Shown here: piece after piece, positions 35,416 through 41,766 of the stretch | Layout: each line of letters starts with the position of its first letter | Numbering within the stretch: position 1 is the first letter of the stretch | Assembly: GCA_025456065.1 (NCBI GenBank) | Contig: JALOLH010000025.1 | Location: forward strand, 1-41,766 | Source of the DNA: Candidatus Nanopelagicales bacterium | GTDB lineage: Bacteria > Actinomycetota > Actinomycetes > S36-B12 > CAIYMF01 | Reading direction: 5' to 3' | DNA length: 41,766 nt | Position numbers and translations under genes: made by a program | Notes under the pieces: generated by a model | What the model was told of the DNA's origin: nothing | Seen by the model: only the letters and a program-made list of their open reading frames with translations | Database searches by the model: none

Positions 35416-35421
35416 TAGGCT
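35416..35421 (+). promoter_or_regulatory. -10 element TAGGCT, leaderless promoter of ung
   Basis: TAGGCT, 6 nt (gcgcgg), GTG at 35428; no ribosome-binding site. Confidence 0.6.
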
Positions 35422-35427
35422 GCGCGG

Positions 35428-36231
35428 GTGGCTGATCAGGGGGTGGGGGAAGGCCCAGAGTCGGGTGCGCACCCAGAGCCGGGTGCGCACCCGGAGCCGG
35501 CGGCGCACCCGGAGCAGGCGACTCCGCTCGCACCGGCGCCGGCACCGGTGCCGGCGAACCGGCAGGCTCCGGGCGAGTTGATGGCGCCCGACTGGGCCGA
35601 GGCCCTCGCGCCGGTCGCCGACCGGATCACCGCGATGGGTGACTTCCTGCGCGCAGAGCTCGCCGCCGGGCGTGCGTACCTCCCGGCCGGCCGGAACGTG
35701 CTGCGCGCGTTCGAGCGGCCGATGCGCGAGGTCCGCGTGCTCATCGTCGGCCAGGACCCGTACCCCACCCCCGGGCACGCCGTGGGGCTGTCGTTCTCGG
35801 TGGCCCCGGACGTCCGGCCCGTCCCGCGGAGCCTGGCCAACATCTACCGGGAGCTGCAGTCCGACCTGGGGTGCCCCCCGCCGGGCAACGGCGACCTCAC
35901 GCCGTGGGCCGACCGGGGCGTGCTGCTGCTGAACAGGGTGCTCACGGTCCAGCCCGGACTGTCCGGCTCCCATCGCGGCAAGGGGTGGGAGCCGGTCACC
36001 GAGGCCGCGATCCGCGCCCTGGTCGACCGCGGCGGGCCCCTCGTGGCGATCCTGTGGGGCCGCGACGCGCAGGGCCTCGGGCCCCTGCTCGGTGTGGTGC
36101 CGCGGATCGAGTCCGCCCACCCGAGCCCGATGTCCGCCGACCGCGGGTTCTTCGGCTCACGGCCGTTCAGCCGCGCGAACGCGGCCCTCGCGGCGCAGGG
36201 GGCCGATCCGATCGACTGGTGCCTGCGGTAG
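35428..36231 (+). CDS. ung: Uracil-DNA glycosylase, family 1
   Basis: Removes uracil from DNA to start base-excision repair. 267 aa, longer than usual (about 225-230) because of an N-terminal extension. Motifs are all present: [21 protein letters not shown] with the catalytic Asp, [29 protein letters not shown], and the minor-groove loop [23 protein letters not shown] with its catalytic His. The first 50 residues are low complexity, including [18 protein letters not shown] from a three-copy 18-bp tandem repeat (35464-35517), and are likely disordered. The GTG start follows TAGGCT by 6 nt. Confidence 0.95.
   Translation: MADQGVGEGPESGAHPEPGAHPEPAAHPEQATPLAPAPAPVPANRQAPGELMAPDWAEALAPVADRITAMGDFLRAELAAGRAYLPAGRNVLRAFERPMREVRVLIVGQDPYPTPGHAVGLSFSVAPDVRPVPRSLANIYRELQSDLGCPPPGNGDLTPWADRGVLLLNRVLTVQPGLSGSHRGKGWEPVTEAAIRALVDRGGPLVAILWGRDAQGLGPLLGVVPRIESAHPSPMSADRGFFGSRPFSRANAALAAQGADPIDWCLR
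35464..35517 (+). repeat. Three 18-bp tandem repeats in the ung N-terminal extension
   Basis: ggtgcgcacccagagccg, nearly the same again, then a third copy with a few changes. They encode [18 protein letters not shown]. Confidence 0.85.
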
Positions 36232-36252
36232 GGCGAGGGCGCCGGCGCGTCC

Positions 36253-36277
36253 GGCGGCGGCCGGTAGTGCCGCCGCC
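36253..36277 (+). terminator. Hairpin after ung
   Basis: GGCGGCGG, a 9-nt loop, CCGCCGCC: a perfect 8-bp stem 21 bp after the stop. No U-tract. Confidence 0.6.
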
Positions 36278-36295
36278 ATCCGCTGCGTGGAACGC

Positions 36296-36333
36296 GACAC
36301 CCCTTGGCGGGATCCCGACCAAGATCGTGGGAG
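36296..36333 (+). repeat. 38-bp imperfect palindromic repeat, copy C
   Basis: GACACCCCTTGGCGG, 7 bases, ACCAAGATC, G, TGGG. The inner sequence CTTGGCGGGATCCCGACCAAG is a near-perfect palindrome with one bulged A. It sits between the convergent ung and mutL genes, 6 bp from the mutL stop. Confidence 0.75.
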
Positions 36334-36339
36334 GCGCGA

Positions 36340-37716
36340 TCAGGACAGCCCCGCCTCCGCCAGCAGCCGGGCGGCGAGGGCCTGGGCCTGCTGCCCGCGG
36401 CCGGTGAGGGAGAGCAGCCCGATGGGTGCCAGCAGGTAGTGGCGGTCCACGGTCGTGGCGGCACGCTCCGGCAGGCGCCAGCCCCCGGCGAGGTCGCCGA
36501 GCACCGCGTCGAGGACGCTCGCGGCGGCGGTGGGATCGGCGTGCCGCAGCACGCCGCCCGAGCCGACCAGCAGCCCGACCCTCGTGAGGTCCCGTCCGCC
36601 GTCCGGGGCCGGGCGGGCGTGCCGGCGCACGGCGATCACCGCGGACAGTCGTGCCAGCGCGAGGTCGAGCATCCGCTCCTGCGCGTCGGCCGGAAGGAGT
36701 CCCACGTCGTCGTGCCGGCGCTCGGCGGCCGCCGCGAGCGGCCCGGCCGCCGGGCCGAGGTCGACCAGGAGGCGCTCGCGCTCAGCGGCGTCGACCACGT
36801 CCGGTGCGCTCCAGCGCATCCCGAGGTCGCCCTCGACGGTGCGCCCGTGCCACAGCGGCTCGACGACGTCGCCACCGGCGTCCTCGCCCGGGTCGAGGAC
36901 CGAGTACACGTCGGTCGTCGCCCCGCCGACGTCGACCACCAGCACGTCGCCAGCCGACCCGGGGCGCGCGCCGAGCACCTCGGCCACGACCTCGACGCCG
37001 GCGAGCACCGCGTCCGGCGTGGCACAGGCGACCAGGCGGGGGAACCGCGGGCCCCTCGACAGTCCCTTGCCCCCGATCACGTGGCCGATGAAGACCTCCC
37101 GGATGGTGCGCCGGGCCGCACCTGGGGCGAGGGTCCCGATGCGCGGGATGACGTTGCCGGCGACGTGGACGGCGCGCCCGCGCCGTCGCGCCAGCCGGGC
37201 GGCCCGCTCGGCCGCCGCGGCGTTGCCAGCGACCACGACGGGCGCCGCGAGCGCGGACCGGCCGAGCGCCCGCGCGTTGTGCAGCAGCACCTCGGTGTCG
37301 CCGCCGTCCGTGCCCCCCACCAGCAGCAGCACGTCCGGCCGCCCGTCGGCCAGGGCGGCGACGCCGGCGTCGTCGAGGGGACCGGCGGACACCGCCACGA
37401 CCCGCGCGCCCGCGGACAGCGCCACCCGCCGACCCGCCTCCGCGGAGATGACGCGCTCCTGGCCGACCACCGCCAGCCGCAGCCCGCCCCCCGCCGACGA
37501 GCAGGCGACCACCGCGTCGTCCGGCACGGCGCCCACCCCGAGCGCGGCGACCGCGGCGTCGAGGCCCTCGAGCACGTCGGTGGCGACCGACGTCGGGTGC
37601 TGTGCGGACGCCAGCAGGGTGCCGTCCGGCCCGATGGCGGCCGCCTTCGTGAAGGTCGAGCCCACGTCGACGCAGACGACGGCCGGCGCCGAACCACGCG
37701 AGGGGAGCGCGCTCAT
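36340..37716 (-). CDS. Glutamate mutase MutL-like ATPase (ASKHA fold)
   Basis: 458 aa. MutL-type proteins accompany B12-dependent carbon-skeleton or amino mutases and are thought to act as reactivating chaperones. The actin-like ATPase motifs are visible: VVCVDVGSTFTKAAAIGPDG (phosphate 1), VLLLVGGTDGGDTEVLLHNA, VLVVDVGGATTDVYSVLD (phosphate 2), and VGLLVGSGGVLRHAD. Start ATG 37716 overlaps the stop of the binding-protein gene (ATGA), so the two are co-translated. No mutase S/E subunits or cobalamin genes are in the window, so its client is unclear. This is not the mismatch-repair MutL. Confidence 0.88.
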   Translation of the reverse strand: MSALPSRGSAPAVVCVDVGSTFTKAAAIGPDGTLLASAQHPTSVATDVLEGLDAAVAALGVGAVPDDAVVACSSAGGGLRLAVVGQERVISAEAGRRVALSAGARVVAVSAGPLDDAGVAALADGRPDVLLLVGGTDGGDTEVLLHNARALGRSALAAPVVVAGNAAAAERAARLARRRGRAVHVAGNVIPRIGTLAPGAARRTIREVFIGHVIGGKGLSRGPRFPRLVACATPDAVLAGVEVVAEVLGARPGSAGDVLVVDVGGATTDVYSVLDPGEDAGGDVVEPLWHGRTVEGDLGMRWSAPDVVDAAERERLLVDLGPAAGPLAAAAERRHDDVGLLPADAQERMLDLALARLSAVIAVRRHARPAPDGGRDLTRVGLLVGSGGVLRHADPTAAASVLDAVLGDLAGGWRLPERAATTVDRHYLLAPIGLLSLTGRGQQAQALAARLLAEAGLS

Positions 37717-38993
37717 CCGTTCAGGATGTCGGTGATCGCCTGCGACGCCCGGCCGGTGGCCTCGTCGATGCTCGCCTCCCCGGTGAGGATGTCCTCCAGC
37801 ATGGTCTCGAGGACCTGGGCCCGCAGCACCTCGGGCCACTGGGGACTGACCGGCAGGGCGCGGGAGCCGAGCGCCGCGCGGTCGGCGACCTTCAGGAACG
37901 CGTTGCCCTCGTGGCCGCGGAAGGCCGCCTCCTGGTTGGGGATCACGCCGGCCCGCGCGAGCTCGACCTGGGCGGCTTCCCCGGTCAGCAGGGCGATCCA
38001 CTCGACCGCGAGGCCGGGGTTGACGCTGCGGGCGGGCACCACGAGGTCGGAGCCCCCCATGGACACCGGAGCGGCCTGGTCCTCGACCAGCCCGGGGATC
38101 ACGGCGGCGCCGACCTTGCCGCGCAGCCGATCCCGGTCCAGGGCGCCGGGCACCCACCAGGAGTCGATCATCATGCCGACGCGACCCTCGGCGAACGCCT
38201 CGACGTTGCCGCGGGCGTCACCGTCCGGGGGCGCCGCCGAGTGCCGCTCGGCGAGGCTCGACAGGCGGCTCAGGCCCGCCCGGGACTCCGGGCTGTCCAA
38301 CGTCCCCGTCCACGCCCCGTCCCCGTCCTGGCGGGCCACGTCGCCCCCGTGCGCCCAGACGAAGGGCACCGCCGCCTGCCAGGCATGCCCGGGGAACCAG
38401 AAGGCGGAGTAGGCCGGGAGCGCCCCGTTCGCCTCCTGCAGCGCGGCGGCAGCCGCCTCCAGCGCATCGAGCGTGGTCGGCGCCTCGAGGTCGGCGTCGG
38501 CGAGCTGGTCGATCCGGTAGACCAGCACCTGGGTGCCACCGTAGTAGGGCACCCCGTAGCGGCGGCCCTCCCAGGCGCCGGTGGCCGCGAGGCCGGGCAG
38601 CATGGCATCGATGCCGAGTCCCCCGGCCTCGGCGGTGAGGTCGGTCAGCAGGCCCTGGGCGGCGTAGCGCGCGGTCAGGACGTTGCCCAGCTCGACCACG
38701 TCCGGGGCCGTGTCGGTGTCCAACGTCGCGGCGAGTCGCTCCTGGACGTCGGCCCACTGCTGGTACTCCACCCGGACGTCCACGTTCGGGTAGGCCTCGG
38801 CGAAGCGCTCGTTGACGCGATCCACCAGCGCCCTCGGCTGGCTGGGGTCCATGAGCCAGACGGTCAGCGCCCCGGCGGCCTCGGCGCTCGGCCGGGGCAG
38901 GGGGTCGGCCTCGGACGGCTCCCCACCGCCGCAGGCGGCCAGGGCCAGCACCGCGACGAGGGCCGTCACGAGCACGCCCCTGGGTCCACGCAT
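37713..38993 (-). CDS. Extracellular solute-binding lipoprotein, family 1 (sugar type)
   Basis: 426 aa. Lipoprotein signal GVLVTALVAVLALAACGGG, a short acidic linker, then a type-1 solute-binding fold: ALTVWLMDPSQPRALVDRVNERFAEAYPNVDV, DTAPDVVELGNVLTARYAAQG, GVPYYGGTQVLVYRIDQL, FAEGRVGMMIDSWWVPG, GSDLVVPARSVNPGLAVEWIALLTG. This is the architecture of oligosaccharide ABC binding proteins, but no permease or ATPase gene is adjacent. ATG at 38993 has GGGAGG 8 nt upstream; a TACTGG hexamer at 39027-39022 may be its -10. Followed with 4-nt overlap by the MutL-like gene. Confidence 0.88.
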   Translation of the reverse strand: MRGPRGVLVTALVAVLALAACGGGEPSEADPLPRPSAEAAGALTVWLMDPSQPRALVDRVNERFAEAYPNVDVRVEYQQWADVQERLAATLDTDTAPDVVELGNVLTARYAAQGLLTDLTAEAGGLGIDAMLPGLAATGAWEGRRYGVPYYGGTQVLVYRIDQLADADLEAPTTLDALEAAAAALQEANGALPAYSAFWFPGHAWQAAVPFVWAHGGDVARQDGDGAWTGTLDSPESRAGLSRLSSLAERHSAAPPDGDARGNVEAFAEGRVGMMIDSWWVPGALDRDRLRGKVGAAVIPGLVEDQAAPVSMGGSDLVVPARSVNPGLAVEWIALLTGEAAQVELARAGVIPNQEAAFRGHEGNAFLKVADRAALGSRALPVSPQWPEVLRAQVLETMLEDILTGEASIDEATGRASQAITDILNG

Positions 38994-39092
38994 CGCACCC
39001 GCCTCCCTCGTCGGTCCGTCGCCAGTATCCCCGATGGCGGTGCGGCAACCCGGGCGCTTGCGACGAACCGGTCGCAGGGGGACCCTTGACGC

Positions 39093-39767
39093 ATGTGGCT
39101 GACCTCCCGGCGCCTGGCCGTGGTCGCCCCGGAGCACGCCCTGCCGGGCCGGCCGGACTACGACTTCCCGCTCGCGCGCACCCATGAGGTGCTCGGCAGT
39201 CCCCTGCTCGAGCCGTTCCCGCCGGGCGTCGTGCGCCTGTACCTGGGCATGGGCTGCTTCTGGGGCGCCGAGAAGCGGCTGTGGGCCCTGCCCGGGGTGT
39301 TCACCACCGCCGTCGGCTACCAGGGCGGCACCACCCCGCACCCCACCTACCACGAGGTCTGCACCGGGCGGACCGGCCATGCCGAGATGGTGCTGGTGGC
39401 CTACGACCCGGCCGCGGTCAGCACGCTGGACGTGCTGCGCCTGTTCTGGGAGCACCACGACCCGACCCAGGGGATGCGCCAGGGCAACGACGTCGGCACG
39501 CAGTACCGCAGCGCGGTCTACTGGACCACGGCCGAGCAGGCGACGCTGGCGGAGCGGACCGCGCGGGCCTACGACGAGGTGCTGCGGGCCGAGGGGTTCG
39601 ACCCGATCACCACCGAGCTGGCGCCCGCGATCGACGACGGGACGGTGGTCCGGCCGTTCTACTACGCCGAGGCCTACCACCAGCAGTACCTGGCTCCGAC
39701 GAAGCACCCGCACGGCTACGACTGCCACGCCCACACCGGGGTGCTGCTGCCGGACCTGGAGCCGTGA
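39093..39767 (+). CDS. msrA: Peptide-methionine (S)-S-oxide reductase MsrA
   Basis: Repairs oxidised methionine residues. 224 aa. The active site is YLGMGCFWGAEKRLWALPGVFTTAVGYQGG with the nucleophilic Cys, followed by HAEMVLVAYDP, FWEHHDPTQGMRQGNDVGTQYRSAVYW, and FYYAEAYHQQYLAP. About 45 residues precede the catalytic domain, the usual actinobacterial form. ATG 39093 has GACCCT 6 nt before it and no ribosome-binding site, so it may be leaderless with a weak -10. Its stop overlaps the next gene (GTGA). Confidence 0.95.
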   Translation: MWLTSRRLAVVAPEHALPGRPDYDFPLARTHEVLGSPLLEPFPPGVVRLYLGMGCFWGAEKRLWALPGVFTTAVGYQGGTTPHPTYHEVCTGRTGHAEMVLVAYDPAAVSTLDVLRLFWEHHDPTQGMRQGNDVGTQYRSAVYWTTAEQATLAERTARAYDEVLRAEGFDPITTELAPAIDDGTVVRPFYYAEAYHQQYLAPTKHPHGYDCHAHTGVLLPDLEP

Positions 39768-40591
39768 CGGGGTTCCACCGGCAGCCCGCGCAGTGGGGGG
39801 CCGGGATCGGGGGGGCGTCGGCGGTGCTGGCCGCGGTCGGGGTCGGGGTGCTCGCCGCACAGGCCCGGATGGCCAGGCGGACGATCGGGCGGCTGCACCA
39901 GGTGCCGCCCTACCAGGACGGTCGGTTCGGCCCGACCACCGGCACGTCCATCCGGCTCGCCGTCCTCGGCGACTCGGCCGCGGCGGGGCTCGGCGCCGAG
40001 GCGGCCGCGGACACCGTGGCGGGCGTGCTCGTGCGCGGCGTGCTCACGGCGACCGGCCGCCCGGTCCTCATGACCAACCACGCGGTGGTGGGGGCGCGGT
40101 CGGCCGACCTCGAGCGGCAGGTGACCCGCGCCCTGAGCCAGCGCCCGCACGTCGCCGTGATCATCGTGGGGGCCAACGACGTGACCAACCTCGTGACGAC
40201 CCGGGTCGCGGTGGGCCACCTGCGCGACCAGATGCGCCGGCTGCGCGAAGCGGGCTGCGCCGTCGTGGTCGGGACCTGCCCGGACCTCGGCACCATCCGC
40301 CCCGTCGGCCCTCCGCTGCGCAACCTCGCGCGGCGCAACTCCCGGGCGCTGGCCGCGGCCCAGCGGCGGGCCGCCCGGACCGCTGGCGCGACGGCGGTCG
40401 ACATCCACACCTTGCTGGGCCCCGAGTTCGTCGCGAACGCCGAGTCCTTCTTCGCCCCTGACCGGTTCCATCCCTCCGGCCTTGGCTACCGGCGGATCGG
40501 CCTGGCGATCCTGCCGGCCGTGCTCGACGCGCTGGGCGTCCGGCCCGACCTCGCCCGTCGGGCGATCACCGCCGCCCCGACCCCCTCCTGA
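39764..40591 (+). CDS. SGNH/GDSL hydrolase, membrane-anchored
   Basis: 275 aa. An N-terminal transmembrane anchor (GAGIGGASAVLAAVGVGVLAA) is followed by the SGNH domain: block I IRLAVLGDSAAAGLG, then NHAVVGARSADL, block III VIIVGANDVTN, and block V FFAPDRFHPSGLGYRRIG with the Asp-His pair. The second SGNH protein in the window, only distantly similar to that at 4639. GTG 39764 overlaps the msrA stop by 4 nt, so the two form an operon. Substrate unknown. Confidence 0.88.
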   Translation: MTGFHRQPAQWGAGIGGASAVLAAVGVGVLAAQARMARRTIGRLHQVPPYQDGRFGPTTGTSIRLAVLGDSAAAGLGAEAAADTVAGVLVRGVLTATGRPVLMTNHAVVGARSADLERQVTRALSQRPHVAVIIVGANDVTNLVTTRVAVGHLRDQMRRLREAGCAVVVGTCPDLGTIRPVGPPLRNLARRNSRALAAAQRRAARTAGATAVDIHTLLGPEFVANAESFFAPDRFHPSGLGYRRIGLAILPAVLDALGVRPDLARRAITAAPTPS

Positions 40592-40602
40592 CCCGCGGGC
40601 CC

Positions 40603-40968
40603 CTACAGGACCCGGCGCAGTGCCACCAGCGCCGTGACGGCCGCCCGGCACGCCTCCTGCGCCGCCGGCTCCCCGGCGCGCGCGGCGGCCTCCTCGGCGA
40701 GGTCGAGGCCGCACACGGCCAGCACGTCGCCGGCCGACGGCTCGGGGAGGGCCGGGAGGAGCCGCCGGGGGCGTCCGGCGAGCCGGGCAGCGGCGTCGGC
40801 GAGCTCCTGGGCGAGCGCGAGGGCCGCGCCGGCGCGACTGCTGCCGGCCGGCAGCGGGGCCCCCAGCCGCACCAGGGACATGGTCCGCAGCCGATCGGCC
40901 GTGCGGGCCACCTCGAGGCGCAGCCGCTCCGGCTCGGCCGGGTCGGGGTCGTCGGCGAGCAGGGGCAC
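40603..40968 (-). CDS. Hypothetical protein, helical
   Basis: 121 aa, not recognised. It is Ala/Leu/Arg/Glu-rich and looks all-helical (PERLRLEVARTADRLRTMSL, AGAALALAQELADAAARLAG, LDLAEEAAARAGEPAAQEACRAAVTALVALRRVL). Support for the gene comes from the leaderless geometry: minus-strand TACTGT (40980-40975), 6 nt, GTG 40968. It is convergent with the SGNH gene, 11 bp apart, and divergent from DUF4287. Confidence 0.6.
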   Translation of the reverse strand: MPLLADDPDPAEPERLRLEVARTADRLRTMSLVRLGAPLPAGSSRAGAALALAQELADAAARLAGRPRRLLPALPEPSAGDVLAVCGLDLAEEAAARAGEPAAQEACRAAVTALVALRRVL

Positions 40969-40974
40969 CCGCCG

Positions 40975-40980
40975 ACAGTA
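40975..40980 (-). promoter_or_regulatory. -10 element TACTGT, leaderless promoter of the 121-aa gene
   Basis: Minus strand TACTGT, 6 nt (cggcgg), GTG at 40968. Confidence 0.55.
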
Positions 40981-41036
40981 CCGTCGGCCCCCGGTGGTCG
41001 GGCCGATGCGCGCTACCGCCCCGGCGGCCCGGGCGT

Positions 41037-41070
41037 TACGGTAGGACCTGAAGCCGGCAGAACAGGAGAG
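41037..41070 (+). promoter_or_regulatory. Promoter and ribosome-binding site of the DUF4287 gene
   Basis: -10 TACGGT (41037-41042) predicts a 25-nt leader ending in AGGAGAG (41064-41070), 3 nt before ATG 41074. A leadered start, unlike many neighbours. Confidence 0.55.
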
Positions 41071-41073
41071 GCC

Positions 41074-41304
41074 ATGACCCTGCACCACTCCGAGGAGACC
41101 CACCAGCTGCTCGTCGACCGCGTCCCCGACGCGACCGGCAAGCCCATGAAGGACTGGTTCGCCCTCGTGGAGCAGGGTCCGTCGTTCACGCGCTTCGAGG
41201 ACCGCGTCAACTGGTTGCGGGACGAGCACGACCTCCCGCACGGCTACGCGACGGCGATCATCCACGAGATGGACAAGAACCGGGCGGCGCGCCGCGTCCG
41301 GTAG
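41074..41304 (+). CDS. DUF4287 domain protein
   Basis: 76 aa, the full size of a stand-alone DUF4287 protein. The conserved run is EETHQLLVDRVPDATGKPMKDWFALVE, then LRDEHDLPHGYATAIIHEMDKNR. All-helical, probably cytoplasmic; function unknown. A good ribosome-binding site (AGGAGAG) sets the ATG. A strong hairpin follows its stop. Confidence 0.9.
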   Translation: MTLHHSEETHQLLVDRVPDATGKPMKDWFALVEQGPSFTRFEDRVNWLRDEHDLPHGYATAIIHEMDKNRAARRVR

Positions 41305-41316
41305 CACGCGGACATG

Positions 41317-41350
41317 AAGGGGCCCCGTCGGTGATCCGACGGGGCCCCTT
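41317..41350. terminator. Strong bidirectional hairpin between DUF4287 and the Bax inhibitor-1 gene
   Basis: AAGGGGCCCCGTCGG, loop TGAT, CCGACGGGGCCCCTT: a perfect 15-bp stem, the best in the window, 12 bp after one stop and 12 bp after the other. The A-A/T-T ends give short U runs in both directions. Confidence 0.85.
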
Positions 41351-41361
41351 CGTCCGACGCG

Positions 41362-41766
41362 CTACTCGCGGTTGGCCGCCAGCAGGGCCAGCAGGCGCAG
41401 GATCTCCAGGTACAGCCAGATCAGGGTGACCAGCAGGCCGAACGTCATGCGCCAGGACTCCTGGCGCGGCAGGCCCGCCGCGACGCCCTGGGTGATCGAC
41501 TCGAAGTCGATCATGAGGCTGAAGGAGGCCAGGGCCACGCCGATCATGGCCAGCCCGATCCCCAGCATGCCGACCCCGTAGAAGCCCCAGCCGCCGCCGA
41601 CGCCGAAGAGGGCCGAGACCAGCGAGGCCAGCGCGATGACCGCGTAGGAGACCATCGCGACCATCATGATCTTCATGAACCGGCCGTTGACCTTCACGAT
41701 GCGGCTCTTGTAGAGCGCCAGCATCACGACGAAGGCGACGAGCGTGCCGATCACGGCCTGCGAGAC
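41362..41766 (-). CDS. Bax inhibitor-1/YccA family membrane protein (5' end outside window)
   Basis: C-terminal 134 or so codons are visible. Hydrophobic helices follow one another: IGTLVAFVVMLALYKS, MMVAMVSYAVIALASLVSALFG, GVGMLGIGLAMIGVALASFSLMIDF, WRMTFGLLVTLIWLYLEILRLLALL. The segment SLMIDFESITQGVAAGLPRQESWRMTFGLLVTLIWLYLEILRLL carries the conserved Asp and the C-terminal helix pattern of actinobacterial Bax1-I proteins. Members behave as cation leak channels in other systems; role here unknown. The start lies beyond the window end. Confidence 0.88.
   Translation of the reverse strand, partial: VSQAVIGTLVAFVVMLALYKSRIVKVNGRFMKIMMVAMVSYAVIALASLVSALFGVGGGWGFYGVGMLGIGLAMIGVALASFSLMIDFESITQGVAAGLPRQESWRMTFGLLVTLIWLYLEILRLLALLAANRE

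Noticed and set aside
36340..37716. DNA mismatch repair MutL
   Set aside because: The motifs are of the actin-like ASKHA ATPase fold, not the GHKL ATPase of mismatch-repair MutL.

Overview
The window looks like an ordinary stretch of a high-GC actinobacterial chromosome. I place it in Micrococcales, possibly Cellulomonadaceae, by gene content and order (DUF1707/DUF3817/SURF1, DUF4307-greA-ilvA, DUF4287, DUF222-HNH, DUF4245 next to class I fumarase). Genus is not resolvable by eye. I saw no rRNA, tRNA, CRISPR array, transposase or prophage.

Layout. 1-4632: a sugar ABC importer of the MmsAB/ChvE type on the minus strand, with a divergent LacI regulator. The ATPase gene is broken by an exact 76-bp tandem duplication. 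4639-9485: secreted SGNH hydrolase, membrane-anchored EEP-fold hydrolase, DUF72 protein, a 68-aa orphan and a Vms1/baeRF-like protein. 9475-17341: ychF, an amidohydrolase, a methyltransferase, a HEAT-like protein, an HNH endonuclease with a LexA/SOS box, rmuC and a DUF6542-like membrane protein. 17411-24620: ispH, xseAB, DUF4245, class I fumarase, a secreted lytic transglycosylase behind two CRP-like sites, and a PIN-PhoH ATPase. 24757-31640: short-chain cis-prenyltransferase next to a hemolysin III protein, exonuclease III, an MFS permease, a four-gene operon (small membrane protein, SURF1, DUF3817, DUF1707), DUF4307 and greA. 31662-41766: ilvA, a second MFS permease, a DUF559 nuclease and uracil-DNA glycosylase bordered by three copies of a 38-bp palindromic repeat, MutL overlapped with a sugar-type binding lipoprotein, msrA, a second SGNH protein, a small hypothetical, DUF4287 and a Bax inhibitor-1 family protein cut by the window end.

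Regulatory architecture. Starts fall into two classes. About 17 have a TANNNT-like -10 hexamer ending 6-9 nt before an ATG/GTG and no Shine-Dalgarno, the signature of leaderless mRNA. The rest have GGAGG-type sites or 4-nt ATGA/GTGA overlaps. This pattern sets several start codons given here. DNA-repair functions recur (xseAB, xth, ung, rmuC, HNH), but only the HNH gene carries a visible SOS box.

Most notable: the disrupted ATPase, the DUF559/ung-associated repeat family, the SOS box, the paired CRP sites, and the MutL/binding-protein pair. I did not find convincing evidence for a wholly new multi-gene system.
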